Position numbers and translations under genes: made by a program. 64,000 bases of DNA, taken from assembly GCA_963966185.1 (NCBI GenBank), contig CAWZYM010000266.1:1-64000 (forward strand). Direction: 5' to 3'. Origin of the DNA: Rhabditoides inermis (taxonomy: Eukaryota; Nematoda; Chromadorea; Rhabditida; Rhabditidae). This document shows positions 22,772 through 34,447 of the stretch, piece after piece. Below the pieces are notes generated by a model. The model was not told the origin of the DNA, ran no database searches, and was given only the letters and a program-made list of their open reading frames with translations. The first letter of the stretch is position 1, and each line of letters starts with the position of its first letter.

Positions 22772-23387
22772 TGTTCACGTATTTTCGCTAATTGTATACT
22801 AATCATTCACTTCATGATCTTGTATGTATCACTTTGCTGCTCAATCACGTGATATTTGCTTTAATAAAATTTTGTTTCGAAAGTTTGGGATCACATCACA
22901 AATGGTGAATGTTGTTTACAAAGTGATAAGTGACATGCGTTCATTAAATAATAAACGCAACATAATAATTGCGATAACAAACAAAACAAAAAAGGGGGTG
23001 AGACAGAGAGAAAGACAGAGAGATAAAAGATAAAAGCCGTTTCGGGTGTAAAACGCTATACGGCAAAACTTTGTCCCTCCCACCCTCGTCAGTAACGATA
23101 GAGAGACGTGTAATTTTTGAATGGATAGTATTGTATATGGTATATAAAAAGAAAGGAAAGAAAACGCGAAATAACTATCATAAGCAAGCAAGTTACAAGT
23201 AATGAGCACAAAACAGTGTGGAGACGCTTGAGAATTTGTTTGTGAGTGACTGCGCGAGGCAGTGGGATGGGTGTGGCGTGGCTACAGCGTAGTCTGCCGT
23301 AGGTCTCCTTGAGGTCACTCGCACTGAGTGTGCAGTGCTGGGTTTTGTTCAAAGATCAATATTTCCGGTGCGGGCGTTAATCACTTC

Positions 23388-23903
23388 TCAATTAAAAAGT
23401 TTCAAAAAGGACTCCATTTTTTCAAGATTATATTTTATAGTGAGAGATTTATTCTGCATAACTGCGTATGCAATTTTCATGTTTATTTCTTGACTGGGAA
23501 AACCGTTTCTTATAAATTTATCTCGTAGTTCTTTGATTCTAGACATAAAAGTCTTCGTCTCAGTACAACATCTGTATATTCTCAGTACTTCTCCATTCAA
23601 ACAGTTCCACGATATGCTGCGTTTCATGTTTGTATTGTATTTTGGATAGCGGACTATTTCGAACGAATATTCATCTGTCTTATTATAAAGTGAAGTAATT
23701 ATTTGATTTTTAATGGTTATTTCGAGATCAAGGAAGACTGTTTGTTTATCAGTGGCGCTTGTTTGTGTACATACATACGTTGTCGACTCCCCGGCTGTAC
23801 CATCTCGCATGCCATACGGTTCACATGACACAGTCAAACAGACCCCCAACCAGACACCGCGAGCACTGTATGATTGTACAACACAATAAAATTCACGCTT
23901 CAT
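23388..23903 (-). pseudogene. Reverse-transcriptase fragment, Penelope-like
   Basis: A single open frame on the minus strand carries, after about 50 unrelated residues, FLDLEITIKNQIITSLYNK, then RSISWNCLNGEVLRIYRCC and MSRIKELRDKFIRNGFPSQE. The FLDL.I...N.I.T..Y.K / N.E..RI.R......F..RI..L...F...G(Y/F) order is what I know from the region after the catalytic motif in Penelope-like reverse transcriptases. The catalytic YxDD segment and any GIY-YIG endonuclease are absent, so this is a truncated copy. Assignment to Penelope-like rather than another retroelement is from remembered motif order. Confidence 0.5.
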
Positions 23904-24028
23904 CTAAAACCAACTTATGATCAGACTAAACGTGTTTATTCAGTCTCTTAACAGAAAGGTCTTACAACCTACAATCTTACACTGAAGAGGTAGCTTTTTT
24001 CACTGTGAGTCTTTTTATCACCGGATGA
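23899..24028. repeat. 130-bp direct repeat, copy 1
   Basis: The block from CATCTAAAACCAACTTATGA to ATCACCGGATGAC recurs at 25073-25202 in the same orientation with one base difference. The right edge coincides with the CTAG end of a hairpin-bearing sequence on the minus strand. Confidence 0.9.
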
Positions 24029-24064
24029 CTAGCGCTCCGGCGCGCTGTCGCGCGCCTCCGCGCT
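24026..24064 (-). mobile_element. Helitron-like 3' terminus
   Basis: On the minus strand GGCGCGC-GACA-GCGCGCC forms a hairpin, followed 6 nt later by CTAG and then T. A short hairpin followed by CTRR and a T target base is the hallmark of Helitron 3' ends. The same terminus occurs on the plus strand at 57062-57091. I could not define a 5' TC end. Confidence 0.45.
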
Positions 24065-24479
24065 AGATCATGAAAATGAGAAGAATAGAAATTCATACAA
24101 GTTTTTGTTATGATCAATAATACTGTTTATTTACAATTTCACAACATTTTGAGTGAAACTGATTATTAAAGTAGAGAAGATTAGTCGATTGATGTATTGA
24201 TTGCACTGATAAGTATGTGGTCTAGAGGCGATGCAATAATAATAATAATACCTGGTCTGCAAGTGCTTTGGTTAGCTGCCGCGTACCTCCGTTGTACAAG
24301 TCAGTAGATCTATGTATACTTGTGAATTTAAATGTTCTCGCTTATACAGAAAGAGCTTCCGCACGCTGCATATCAATGTCTATGAATACGTAGATCAATG
24401 ATAATCATTATACATTTCTTTTTCTGAACTATTTTTTTCTTTGCTCATAAAAACTCTCTCTCTTATCTCCTCTCATTCT

Positions 24480-24481
24480 AT

Positions 24482-24527
<46 letters not shown>

Positions 24528-24582
24528 TTCCTCTCTCTCTCTTTCTCTGCTCTCTCTTTCTCTCTGCTCTCTCTCTCTCTCT

Positions 24583-24625
<43 letters not shown>
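24480..24625. repeat. (CT)n microsatellite
   Basis: A long interrupted CT tract lies inside the interval between the two 130-bp direct repeats. Confidence 0.95.
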
Positions 24626-24626
<1 letters not shown>

Positions 24627-25072
24627 ATCTTTGTCAATGCAATTTTAGAAATTGAAGTAAAACTTTTGTCTGGACATGGAGTTTCCGCTGCCGGACAGCG
24701 AGATTTTGATGGTTTTTTAACCGGATAATGAAAGCAAAATTGAGAACTATCACAACGTGGACTACAGCCGAGGACGTACACTCAACTATCTGCAAAGTTT
24801 CATACAAATTTGTTTAGTATGAATCAAGTCATGAACGCGGAACGAATCAAAATCGCAAAACAAATGCGAGGGCGCGCGCATCTTTTGATAATTTGGCGAC
24901 ATGTTCCTCACACCGTAACCAATAACGCTGAATTTTGCAGGTACGCACTATTTGTTGAAACTGATTGTTGAACGTATTCACGGAAAATGAAGCGGAGATG
25001 TTTCTTAGATGAGACACGTTCGCTGCGAACAGCTACAAAATCGATTACTTTCGTGGTTTTTTTTTTCGAAAT

Positions 25073-25202
25073 TCATCTAAAACCAACTTATGATCAGACT
25101 AAACGTGTTTATTCAGTCTCTTAACAGAAACGGTCTTACAACCTACAATCTTACACTGAAGAGGTAGCTTTTTTCACTGTGAGTCTTTTTATCACCGGAT
25201 GA
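25073..25202. repeat. 130-bp direct repeat, copy 2
   Basis: This is the second copy of the 23899-24028 block, with one extra C in AACAGAAACGGTC. Together they bound a 1.04 kb interval that contains no recognisable gene. Confidence 0.9.
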
Positions 25203-25558
25203 CAACGAACAAATACTGCACACAAAGCGCAAAATTGTATGCACAAAACTGTTATAATAATTGTCAGTAGCAATTTGTGGAATATTGAAGTGAAAGGATC
25301 CGGGACAACTGATACTAATCATCCATGTATCAAAGTTTTGAAACATTGCTTTATCTAATCATGCTATAAAACCGTAACGTGCACTTCAAAGATCAGGAGT
25401 GAAAAAAACGTTTTGCATTTTTTTTGAGAAACAAAAAAAACGCTCACATTGTTACCAAAATTTTGATGCAAAATCAGTAGGCTAACATAAATTGCAAGCT
25501 GTATTGCAATAAATGTTGTGCCGTGCTGTTGAAAGGAAACCCGATGACTGCACATACA

Positions 25559-26444
25559 TACTCGCCACATGGAATAGCAAAAGTGTGGGCCCGAGTGCCC
25601 CCGGTGTGAGCCCGAGTGGGCCCGCGCCCCGTATTCGATCATATCGAAATATTTTCTTATGAAATTTTGTATGCATAATGAGAAAAGCATTCCGCATCGA
25701 TCTGCGTTTACAGAATTTTGAAATTTTGATTTTGATTTTTCCGGGCTCACACCCTGTGGGACCGGCGGTCCCACTGAGTATCCCCGGTGTGGGACCGTGT
25801 GGGCCCGACGGGCTCACTCTGTGCCCCCGGCGTGGGACCGTGTGGGCCCACACACGATATCTTCCTATTTCGCCATTTTCATCGAAAACAAACATTACTA
25901 ACGTATTCCACATAGTGTTTTTAGGCTGGAAACATGTTTTGAGCGAAAAAATAAAACATGTTTCACTCATCATGACATCATGAGATGACGTCACTTTGCC
26001 GTTTCGACAGGTCGCACTTTTCCGCTTTTCATTTAAAAAAACTACTCTAGTGTTTATTGTTTTGTTTGTAAGCTACGTGTGGAATCTGATTTTCTTATTT
26101 GAATTGCATATATGATTGATATATGATTGGTCCCCCGATAAAGCGAACCCTCTTTAGTGCATCCAGTCCCCTCTATTGTCATCCAATAGCATATGGCTAC
26201 TTTGCCTTCAGCGGTTACAGTCTGCTGCGCGTCTGGTGGTGTCACTGGGTCAACTTCTGAAAAGACACTCGAAATGTCAAAATGCACTTTTGATAAAACA
26301 TAGATATTAAAATCCATTGTGTCTCGTTTTCCGAATCAGGAATATGCCATGTTCCCTAGGGTTCCGATGAAGTTCAACATATTCCGTTCTATACCCACGT
26401 CCTCAAACAGTGGGTGTTGTGAGTGAGCATGGGTGAGAGTGAGT

Positions 26445-26475
<31 letters not shown>

Positions 26476-27842
26476 CGGCGGACATTTGAGACAGACATAT
26501 GTAGGATACTGTAGCCAGATTGGGCAATATGGTACATTACTCAGTTTCTCACATCAGATTTTCATAGATGGTTGATCCCGCGATAAACAAGACTCTTCGC
26601 CGCATCCAGTCACTCTTATTTGAGCTTTCACTCCATTTTATGATAACGTTGTTTCAGCATTTCCTTTTCATGATTTTCACAACTTTTTCACACTCGAGTC
26701 TTGTTTCGAGAACCCGGTGCGAGAGGGGAGGGGGCGGGGCGTAGAGGAGTCGCGTCTCTCTGGCTGTGCCCTGCCACAGGCGGGCGAGACTGCGACGCGA
26801 TAACATTTGTGACTTCCCCACTTCAACTTCATGATTTAAAAAATTCTCAATCTAAAATTGTTCTCAGTTTGTCACAAACATTTAGAGCTTCAAAAAGAGG
26901 TCTCATAAGGACATAAGCAACTAACACCATGAAGTCCACGCTTTCAGACCAGTCTCGTTTGCGCACGGCGCTATTTGAGAAACCAGCTACGATTTTTGTT
27001 TCACTGTTTTTGTCTCGTTGAGACAAGTAAAATGACATCTTATTTTTGAAATTTGGACCATTTTGAACACATCCAGGAATTGCCACCCGGACTAATTGCC
27101 AGTTAAAGATGAGTGAATGCGCAAATCTACCTCCAACTCCCTCTTTTATGGCTCTTTCCCTTTGGCAAAATGCTGAGTCTTGGCATCAAGCCACGCCGCC
27201 ACACAGTCACTCATCTTGAACTGGCAATTAGTCCGGTTGGCAATTCCTCGATGTGTTCAAATTGGTCCAAATTTCAAAAATAAGATGTCATTTTTACTTG
27301 TCTCAACGAGACAAAAACAGTGCAACCAAAATCGTAGCTGGTTTCTCAAATAACGCCGTGCGCAAACGAGACTGGTCTGAAAGCGTGGACTTCATGGTGT
27401 TAGTTGCTTATGTCCTTATGAGACCTCTTTTTGAAGCTCTAAATGTTTGTGACAAACTGAGAACAATTTTAGATTGAGCATTTTTTAAATCATGAAGTTG
27501 AAGTGGGGAAGTCACAAATGTTATCGCGTCGCAGTCTCGCCCGCCTGTGGCAGGGCACAGCCAGAGAGACGCGACTCCTCTACGCCCCGCCCCCTCCCCT
27601 CTCGCACCGGGTTCTCGAAACAAGACTCGAGTGTGAAAAAGTTGTGAAAATCATGAAAAGGAAATGCTGAAACAACGTTATCAATTATCATAAAATGGAG
27701 TGAACGCTCAAATAAGAGTGACTGGATGCGGCGAAGAGTCTTGTTTATCGCGGGATCAACCATCTATGAAAATCTGATGTGAGAAACTGAGTAATGTACC
27801 ATACTCCCCAATATCCTACATCTGTCTGTCTCAAATGTCCGC

Positions 27843-27889
<47 letters not shown>

Positions 27890-28773
27890 ACTCTCACCCA
27901 TGCTCACTCACAACACCCACTGTTTGAGGACGTGTGTATAGAACGGAATATGTTGAACTTCATCGGAACCCTATGAAACATGGTATATTCCTGATTCGGA
28001 AAACGAGACACAATCGATTTTGATATTTGTGTTTTATCAAAAGTTCATTTTGACATTTCGAGTGTCTTTTCAGAAGTTGACCCAGTGACACCACCAGTCG
28101 CGCAGCAGACTGTAACCGCTGAAGGCAAAGTAGCCATATGCTATTGGATGACAATAGAGGGGACTGGATGCACTAAAGAGGGTTCGCTTTATCGGGGGAC
28201 TAATCATATATCAATCATATATGCAATTCAAATAAGAAAATCAGATTCCACACGTAGCTTACAAACAAAACAATAAACACTAGAGTAGTTTTTTTTTTAA
28301 TGGAAAGCGGAAAAGTGCGACCTGTCGAAACGGCAAAGTGACGTCATCTCATGATGTCATGATGAGTGAAACATGTTTTATTTTTTCGCTCAAAACATGT
28401 TTCCAGCCTAAAAACACTATGTGGAATACGTTAGTAATGTTTGTTTTCGATGAAAATGGCGAAATAGGAAGATATCGTGTGTGGGCCCACACGGTCCCAC
28501 GCCGGGGGCACAGAGTGAGCCCGTCGGGCCCACACGGTCCCACACCGGGGATACTCAGTGGGACCGCCGGTCCCACAGGGTGTGAGCCCGGAAAAATCAA
28601 AATCAAAATTTCAAAATTCTGTAAACGCAGATCGATGCGGAATGCTTTTCTCATTATGCATACAAAATTTCATAAGAAAATATTTCGATATGATCGAATA
28701 CGGGGCGCGGGCCCACTCGGGCCCACACCGGGGGCACTCGGGCCCACACTTTTGCTATTCCATGTGGCGAGTA
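25559..28773. mobile_element. 3.2 kb foldback element, 1.56 kb arms
   Basis: The two arms (25559-27116 and 27207-28773) are reverse complements with only scattered mismatches and microsatellite length changes, separated by a 90-bp spacer. Outer ends read TACTCGCCACATGG...CCATGTGGCGAGTA, flanked by TA. Each arm has a GC-rich stretch of GTGGGCCCGAG-like repeats near its end, a GA/CT microsatellite and a block shared with the 53.8-56 kb element. Both arms contain mirrored open frames of about 160-170 codons, which I regard as fortuitous. The homologous sequence near 46.98 kb lacks the element and serves as an approximate empty site. Confidence 0.88.
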
Positions 28774-28888
28774 GTGTACGCGCATTTACAAATGCAGTCT
28801 ACAAACACTCGATTATATAGAACACTATCAAAATGACAACGAATACTGTTTATTACAACAATTGCTGATCTCAATTTTTTTCATCGTT

Positions 28889-29115
28889 TCACTTTTTTAC
28901 CGTGTATCCCCAGGTACCGTAGCCATCGTTCGGACTGAAGCCATCGTGATAGTAGCTTTTCTGAAACTCTTCATCATCAGTTGTTAGTTAATAGGGTCGA
29001 AACTCACCCATGAGGGAAATATGGTCGGTCCAGCCATGTCACTGCCGAAGAATTGGGCAGCTGCAGTGGAGAGAAGAGCAAGGAAGACGAGAGAGGGGAG
29101 AATGATTCGGAACAT
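28889..29115 (-). CDS. Small secreted peptide (59 aa), intact
   Basis: This two-exon minus-strand gene has exon 1 at 29115-29008 and exon 2 at 28960-28889, with a 47-bp GTGAGT..TTTCAG intron in phase 0. It encodes MFRIILPSLVFLALLSTAAA as a clear signal peptide. The 39-residue mature peptide starts QFFGSDMAGP and ends GYGTWGYTVKK. The mature part is rich in Tyr, Gly, Trp and Asp, has no Cys, and ends in a basic pair. It resembles nlp-type secreted peptides in layout but I cannot place it in a named family. The gene lies about 0.8 kb downstream of an srx-like receptor on the same strand. Two further units carry damaged copies, so this is the only intact member here. Confidence 0.72.
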
Positions 29116-29905
29116 TGTGAGCATGTTCAGGCAAACAATTTCACAGATCTTTTATACTGCCTAGAAGTACAAACGTTTTGTACTCCCGAACCACAAGACA
29201 TTACTTGTCATCAAAACATTCACTTACAGTCATCAAAACAATTCACATGTAACCTGGAGTACTCAGCTATGGGCTATAGAAAGCGGTGTTGCGACACAGG
29301 TATAGGGAGGGTCAAGAGAGTTGGAACAGGTTGTTGCAGAGGACAAGACACAAATACTAGTCTTATATCAGGAAACATCTTGTTCTGGACTAGAAGAACT
29401 TTGGAATTAACGAAACTCGAAATCTCTGATTGCTCCTTTTTGAGAGATGTGGAGTGTGGTGAAGGGGTACCGTATGGAAAAACGCTCGTTTGGCCGCATA
29501 TCTGATGGTGAGAAAACAAACTATGATGTTATCAACAAACAAAGGCGCCGACGAAAAGCGAAAAAAAGAGGCCGCGCCACATTGGTGTGACACTTGTATT
29601 CTTGAACTAAACTACAGTCTTATAACAAACGTTTATCGCATACATACGATCACGAAAAGTGTTGTCTAGGGAAACAGAGTGTTGCTTCTTGCTGAGTGGT
29701 GTGCGGGTGTGTTGATTATAGTTGAGTTGATTATAGATGCGTGGTGGAACGAGTGGGCTCCCTCGCTGGCTCCGTAGTGCTGTGGGTCATCGCGTGCGCT
29801 GTTCCCCAGCCGTGCACTGACGACTGCATCGTGGGAGCTCTGAATGAAACACTTTTTGTTGAAACCACTGTTTCTTGTTTTCACAAGTGTAGGTTCAAAG
29901 CCTAC
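29116..29905. other. Conserved spacer between peptide gene and srx copy 1
   Basis: This interval is almost identical to 47436-48212 and recognisably similar to 40316-40998. I see no convincing coding exon; short open frames on either strand are interrupted in the diverged copy. Confidence 0.6.
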
Positions 29906-32900
29906 TTACGAGTTGTCATACATAAAAAGAGGAGAAACGGCTGACTTGAATACGTTGGCGGCTGCGCCGGTGAGCTTGGTGCGGAGAATGTTGCGGAACT
30001 CCTTGTTGTAGTAGAAGGTGATAAAGCTGCAAGACTAGAGGTGTGGTGTGGACCATTTCTCCCCTTCTTTCTCACCCGTCGACGCCTGCCAGTCCGGCCC
30101 ACAGACAGGAGGTGAGCGAGAACCTGGCCAGTCGGCTGCCGAACCACGGCGACACGTAGAAGTAGATGACCAGTTCGCCTAGGAACACCATCGCCTGCAG
30201 GCATGCCTGAAACAGTAAGCACATAGATGTATTCACTACAGAATGTTTAACCTGTTTCAGAAAGTTGATCTGCTTGATTTGCGTGGACGTCCAAGTCTTT
30301 CCTAAGTTGCGGTTTCTCTGAAGAAATGAGTTATTGAGACGCTGAGTATATTAATTCATACCAGTCTGTTGACGACGAACACCTTGACGAGAGTGGTCGT
30401 GTCGAACACACAGATCAGAACGAGGAACGTCATCGCCCTGCGATCGAGACCGGATTGAAGTGAAACATGACAAATCACTGACTTGAGAAAGTCGAACTTG
30501 TAGCCGATTTCCTGGCAGAACGCGTCCGGAATAAAACCATACGCCCAGAAATCTTCGAAATACGTGAAGTAGCAGCGCTCTGGAACGTTTTTCAGATGTT
30601 GTGTGCAAGAAAGGTTGCTTACTGAATGTGTAGAAGTAGAGAGAGGTGAAAATGGAGGCAGACCACATTATAAACACTAGCCACTTGGCGAGACGATGAG
30701 TGAAGTACTGAAACTCTTCATCTCCCTCTTTCTTTCTTCTTTTACTTTTCTCATACTCTGAATCTCTTTCCCATAATCACTTTTTTTTGTCTTTTTGCAT
30801 TATTTTTATCACTTCTTCTTTCCTTACTTTCATGTACGCCATCGGTGTGAATATGGCGCAGAACCTGTTGATGGACACGAAAAAGTGTGAGAATATGGCA
30901 ATGTCATAGCACATCAGCTGAATTGTGCCCACATGTCCCGAGAACGACACCTCCTTGAGAGAAGTGAGGTCGCTGAAATCAACTCGTGACGGCGAATGAA
31001 TGCGTTCTTTGCAAGTAGCAAGTTGTTGATTAGCAAATGCATTTTTTTTTCAAATCTTGGAGTGTCGTTTGGGTCACAGAAGCCGATGGTGACCAAACTG
31101 ATATCAAAATACGTTTCGAGATATTTACTATTCACATTTACGTTTCAAATTTTGGAGCTATGTAATCGTGTGGAATGCTTTTGCGACCTGGCACTCTATT
31201 CACGCGAGCTGTGAAGCAGCGGTGGTGACCTAGTGGATAGAGCGGTCGTCTGTCATGCGGCAGGTTTGGGGTTCGCTTCCCCTTCCAGTCGACGCATTTC
31301 ATTTTGCCGATTCTCTCCGTTCTTTTTGGTGACAGTTGGGCAGTTGGTAGAAAACTCCTCTCATCATTTTTTTTCCAAATCGAACGGTCATGTGTATTGT
31401 TGAGGGCTAATAACTAAATGTTTGCGATATTAGGATCGGCGCGAAGCGCCGATCGTTTGGGTTCTATCCAGCGGCGCGCAGAACCGCTCGGCCCGGAGGG
31501 CCGCCAAAATCGCTTGTAAATCATTAAAATAATAAATGTTTCAGAGTTATATCATGATCTTGTCTCTAAATCGTCCGTTGAACAACTATAAACAAAAACA
31601 AAACATGAAACAATAGTTTAATACCCAAAAATATGTTCGCTGGTTAGGTCTGCACGTCTGTCAGTTGTGCAGCTGTTCGCTGATTCGCTGAAAGACCCGC
31701 TCACTAGTCCCGCCCCCGCGCGCTCATTGGTTCGTGATGCGGAATGTGTGCGGGAGAGCGCGATAATGCGATAATGTGCCCACTGTTTGTGATTTGCGTC
31801 GTCGTTCACGCGCGTTGTTTTGTTGTTGTTATCTTTGTTGTTTAAAACACATTTTGAAAAAAAAGAAAATTTCATCGAAATTCAACAAAAGGACATTCAT
31901 TCTCTTCTGAAAAGTACAAGCGTAAAGTAGCTCTGTTTGGGTTCACCTCAATTCAACAAAAGCACACGCATAAAACTATGTATTATTTCTACACTAAACT
32001 ATAAACACAAACCTGCTCTCTCAAAACGATCACAAATACATTGACAATCAAATGCCAATATGAATATACTATTGCACACACACATTCTATCACTCACATC
32101 TATGAAAAAAGTTCTTGTATTTGTATACATTCAAAAATAATGAAAACATCCTTGTAAACTTAACGATTGTTCTATAGCTGTTTATTGATTTTCACAATGC
32201 TTTCATAAGAAATAAGAAAATATATTATGTAGCCCCTATTAATAAATTATCGATAAAGTATACGTTTTTTACATATCGTTTGAGAGAGCAGGTTTGTGTT
32301 TATAGTTTAGTGTAGAAATAATACATAGTTTTATGCGTGTGCTTTTGTTGAATTGAGGTGAACCCAAACAGAGCTACTTTACGCTTGTACTTTTCAGAAG
32401 AGAATTCAAACTATATTTTTTTGAAAAAAATATAGACGAAGGATTCCACACATGATCCCCTCACCAACCGTGATTCCAACCATTCGAACCAAAAAGTCCG
32501 GAGAGAATCGGCAAAATGAAATGCGTCGACTGGAAGCGAACCCCAAACCTGCCGCATGACAGACGACCGCTCTAACCACTAGGCCACCACCGCTGCTTCA
32601 CAGCTCGCGTGAACAGAGTGACAGGCCGCAAAAGCAATTCACACGGTTTGGCTTCAAAGTTTGCAACGTAAATATCTCGAAACGTATGGCCGGTCATGTG
32701 GATTTGAGAACGATTTACGACTAGTGACCTCCTAGGGTATCTCTGATATCAGTTTGGTCACCATCGGCTTCTGTGACCTAAACGACACTCCAAGCTCACG
32801 TTGGAAAAATTAGATCTAACCGATACACATGGGCTCAAAGTGTGGCGCTTCTTTAAGTTCGGTATCTTTTCAACGGCTTAGTCGCAAAAAGTTTATGAAA

Positions 32901-33896
32901 GCAAAAAGGGAAAAAAAACACATACAGTGAAAGGTTAACTTTAAATGCTACAGAATCATTCAAATGCTTTTGAGTGCAGTCGATAGCGACGTGAGAGTGA
33001 TGGTCACACACAAAAAAAACCGAGCACTCAAAATTAATCGTGCGTTTTTCTCTTTAGGTTTATTTTTAGTGAACAAACGTTCCAGAAGCTTGAATGACTG
33101 ACACAAGTTAAAAAATTCAAGCAGATTACTATTACTATTGCGACTGACTTTTAATTATCATTGTAAGCAAATTTTTTCGCTTCTAGAGAGTGCTAATAAC
33201 CAGCTACGGCATAAAAGCCTATAAATGATGCCCGCTAATTCTAACAAATTAGCAAGTATTCTAACGAATTAGATAATATCTGGAGATACAACACCGCGTT
33301 CAACGCTAAACAAATACTGTGGCACATTTTTGTTCAAACGTAAACTCGTATCAACAAAAAAAAACCATCAGTAGTTACTGTAGTGATCATCTGTCCGGAC
33401 CTACGGCTAGAGCGTCTTCTCAGTTTTCTGCTGTTTTCATGAAAAATATAGTGTTTTCTGAAAACACTCAGTTTGTGAAAACACAACAACTTCGAACAAA
33501 GGCAAGGTTTACAAAAAACACTATTGTTATAGTGTCACAGAGAATTTCAATTAATTTTGCTTCGAAATGCAAACTCACAAGAAAACTGTGGGAGAGAAAA
33601 CAAACGTCCAGCAGCATAGGAAGATGGCGTTGGCGAGAATCTAAACGCAGAGATCGGAAAATGTGAAAACCGAAAAGAAATGCTCACTTGTCCGGTGGTG
33701 AGAATTCCGAACGAGTTGTGAAGTGATTGGACGGAACGAATGAGGAGAAGCAGAGTGACATTGATGGCCAGACCAGACGCCGAGATCTGCACTTTTATTT
33801 TAATAGTGAGTTTTGAATTTTGGAGAGAACGTCTGATAACTGATAACTCACGAGGAAAACGAGCGCGGCTGCGATGTGGTGCTCTTCTATCGGCAT
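29906..33896 (-). CDS. srx-like serpentine chemoreceptor, copy 1
   Basis: Ten minus-strand exons join in phase to 309 codons: 33896-33852, 33786-33688, 33640-33579, 30972-30828, 30707-30623, 30579-30483, 30437-30362, 30317-30252, 30206-30076, 30026-29906. The protein starts MPIEEHHIAAALVFL and has seven hydrophobic segments. It carries an SINRFCAIFTPMAY motif after TM3 (the DRY-position motif typical of nematode srx/srt receptors), ACLQAMVFLGELVIYFYV in TM6, and a TM7 followed by FYYNKEFRNILR. These receptors sit in sensory cilia and detect chemical cues. Intron 3 is swollen to 2.6 kb by inserted repeats, including a 970-bp element absent from copy 3. Family level (srx) is from motif recall; the ligand is unknown. 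Confidence 0.82.
31219..31295 (+). mobile_element. tRNA-Asp-like sequence (SINE-type)
   Basis: An A box (TGACCTAGTGGATAGAGC), a 5-bp stem around a CTGTCAT loop with GTC at the anticodon position, and a B box (GGTTCGCTTCC) with a paired GGGG/CCCC stem are present. The acceptor stem does not pair, so it is not a functional tRNA. Copies: 49830-49908, and inverted at 32523-32600 and 50160-50235. Confidence 0.55.
31436..32404. mobile_element. 970-bp insertion absent from the duplicate locus
   Basis: At the matching point in receptor copy 3 (50043) the sequence runs GATATTCAAACTAT without interruption. Here it is split by this insert, with TT possibly duplicated. The insert starts AGGATCGGCGCGAAGCGCCGATC, itself a hairpin. 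Its right half is a palindrome with arms 31900-32030 and 32272-32404. No coding frame is convincing. Confidence 0.85.
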
Positions 33897-34447
33897 CGTA
33901 GGCTGTAACCGTCATCTCGTCTTCCTTCTTTTATACTTGCAGTTTGCAAACAGGATGATATTAATGTCTCAAGAACTGTTGCGTAGGTTGCCAAATTTAC
34001 CCGCTTTCTGTTACTCATTAAGCAACTATGCGGATTAGTGGACTAGCTTTGTTGACGCAGATTTGTTGACGCGGACTGTTTTGGTTGTTGACGCGAACTG
34101 TTTTGGCATACGGGGAATGTTGTTCAGGGATTTGTCTCAAGATTTTCAAGTCAGGAAAATCCAGCAGCCAGCAGTGGAAAACTGGAAATTCAAGTCACTG
34201 GATTTTCCACTTTTCCACTGCAAAAATGGAAAATATAACTGGAAAATCGAGTTGTCTAGTGGAAAAATGGATTTTCCAGTAACGTGTTAGAACAGAATCA
34301 TTTGCGCTTTTCTCTCTGACCCGAACGTGCAGTATCGGAGCGTTAGCGGGTAATTCAAATTTCCGTCTGCATCCGTGGCAGTAGCAGATTCGAGAGTAAC
34401 GCAGAATCGTCGTTTTTTCGCGAAAATTGCAAAAAATATTTATCTAA

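Larger units (their letters stand above)
31060..32800. mobile_element. Inverted tRNA-like repeat pair in srx copy 1 intron 3
   Basis: The block 31060-31400 (with a tRNA-like motif at 31219-31295) is repeated inverted at about 32450-32800 (tRNA-like motif 32523-32600). The arms share GTCACAGAAGCCGATGGTGA and GTCGTCTGTCATGCGGCAGG. The 31436-32404 insert lies inside the loop. The same pair without the insert occurs at 49660-50400. Copy 2 of the receptor lacks the foldback. Confidence 0.7.

Noticed and set aside
23899..25202. Short LTR retrotransposon with 130-bp LTRs
   Set aside because: No TG..CA ends, no primer-binding site or polypurine tract, and no gag/pol sequence between the repeats.
25482..25994. 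Open frame of about 170 codons, mirrored at 28338-28820
   Set aside because: It lies in the arms of the foldback element, has no family motif, and its proline/glycine part is just the GTGGGCCC repeat.
31219..31295. Functional tRNA-Asp
   Set aside because: D, anticodon and T arms can be drawn, but the acceptor stem does not pair and the sequence is part of a repeated inverted unit.
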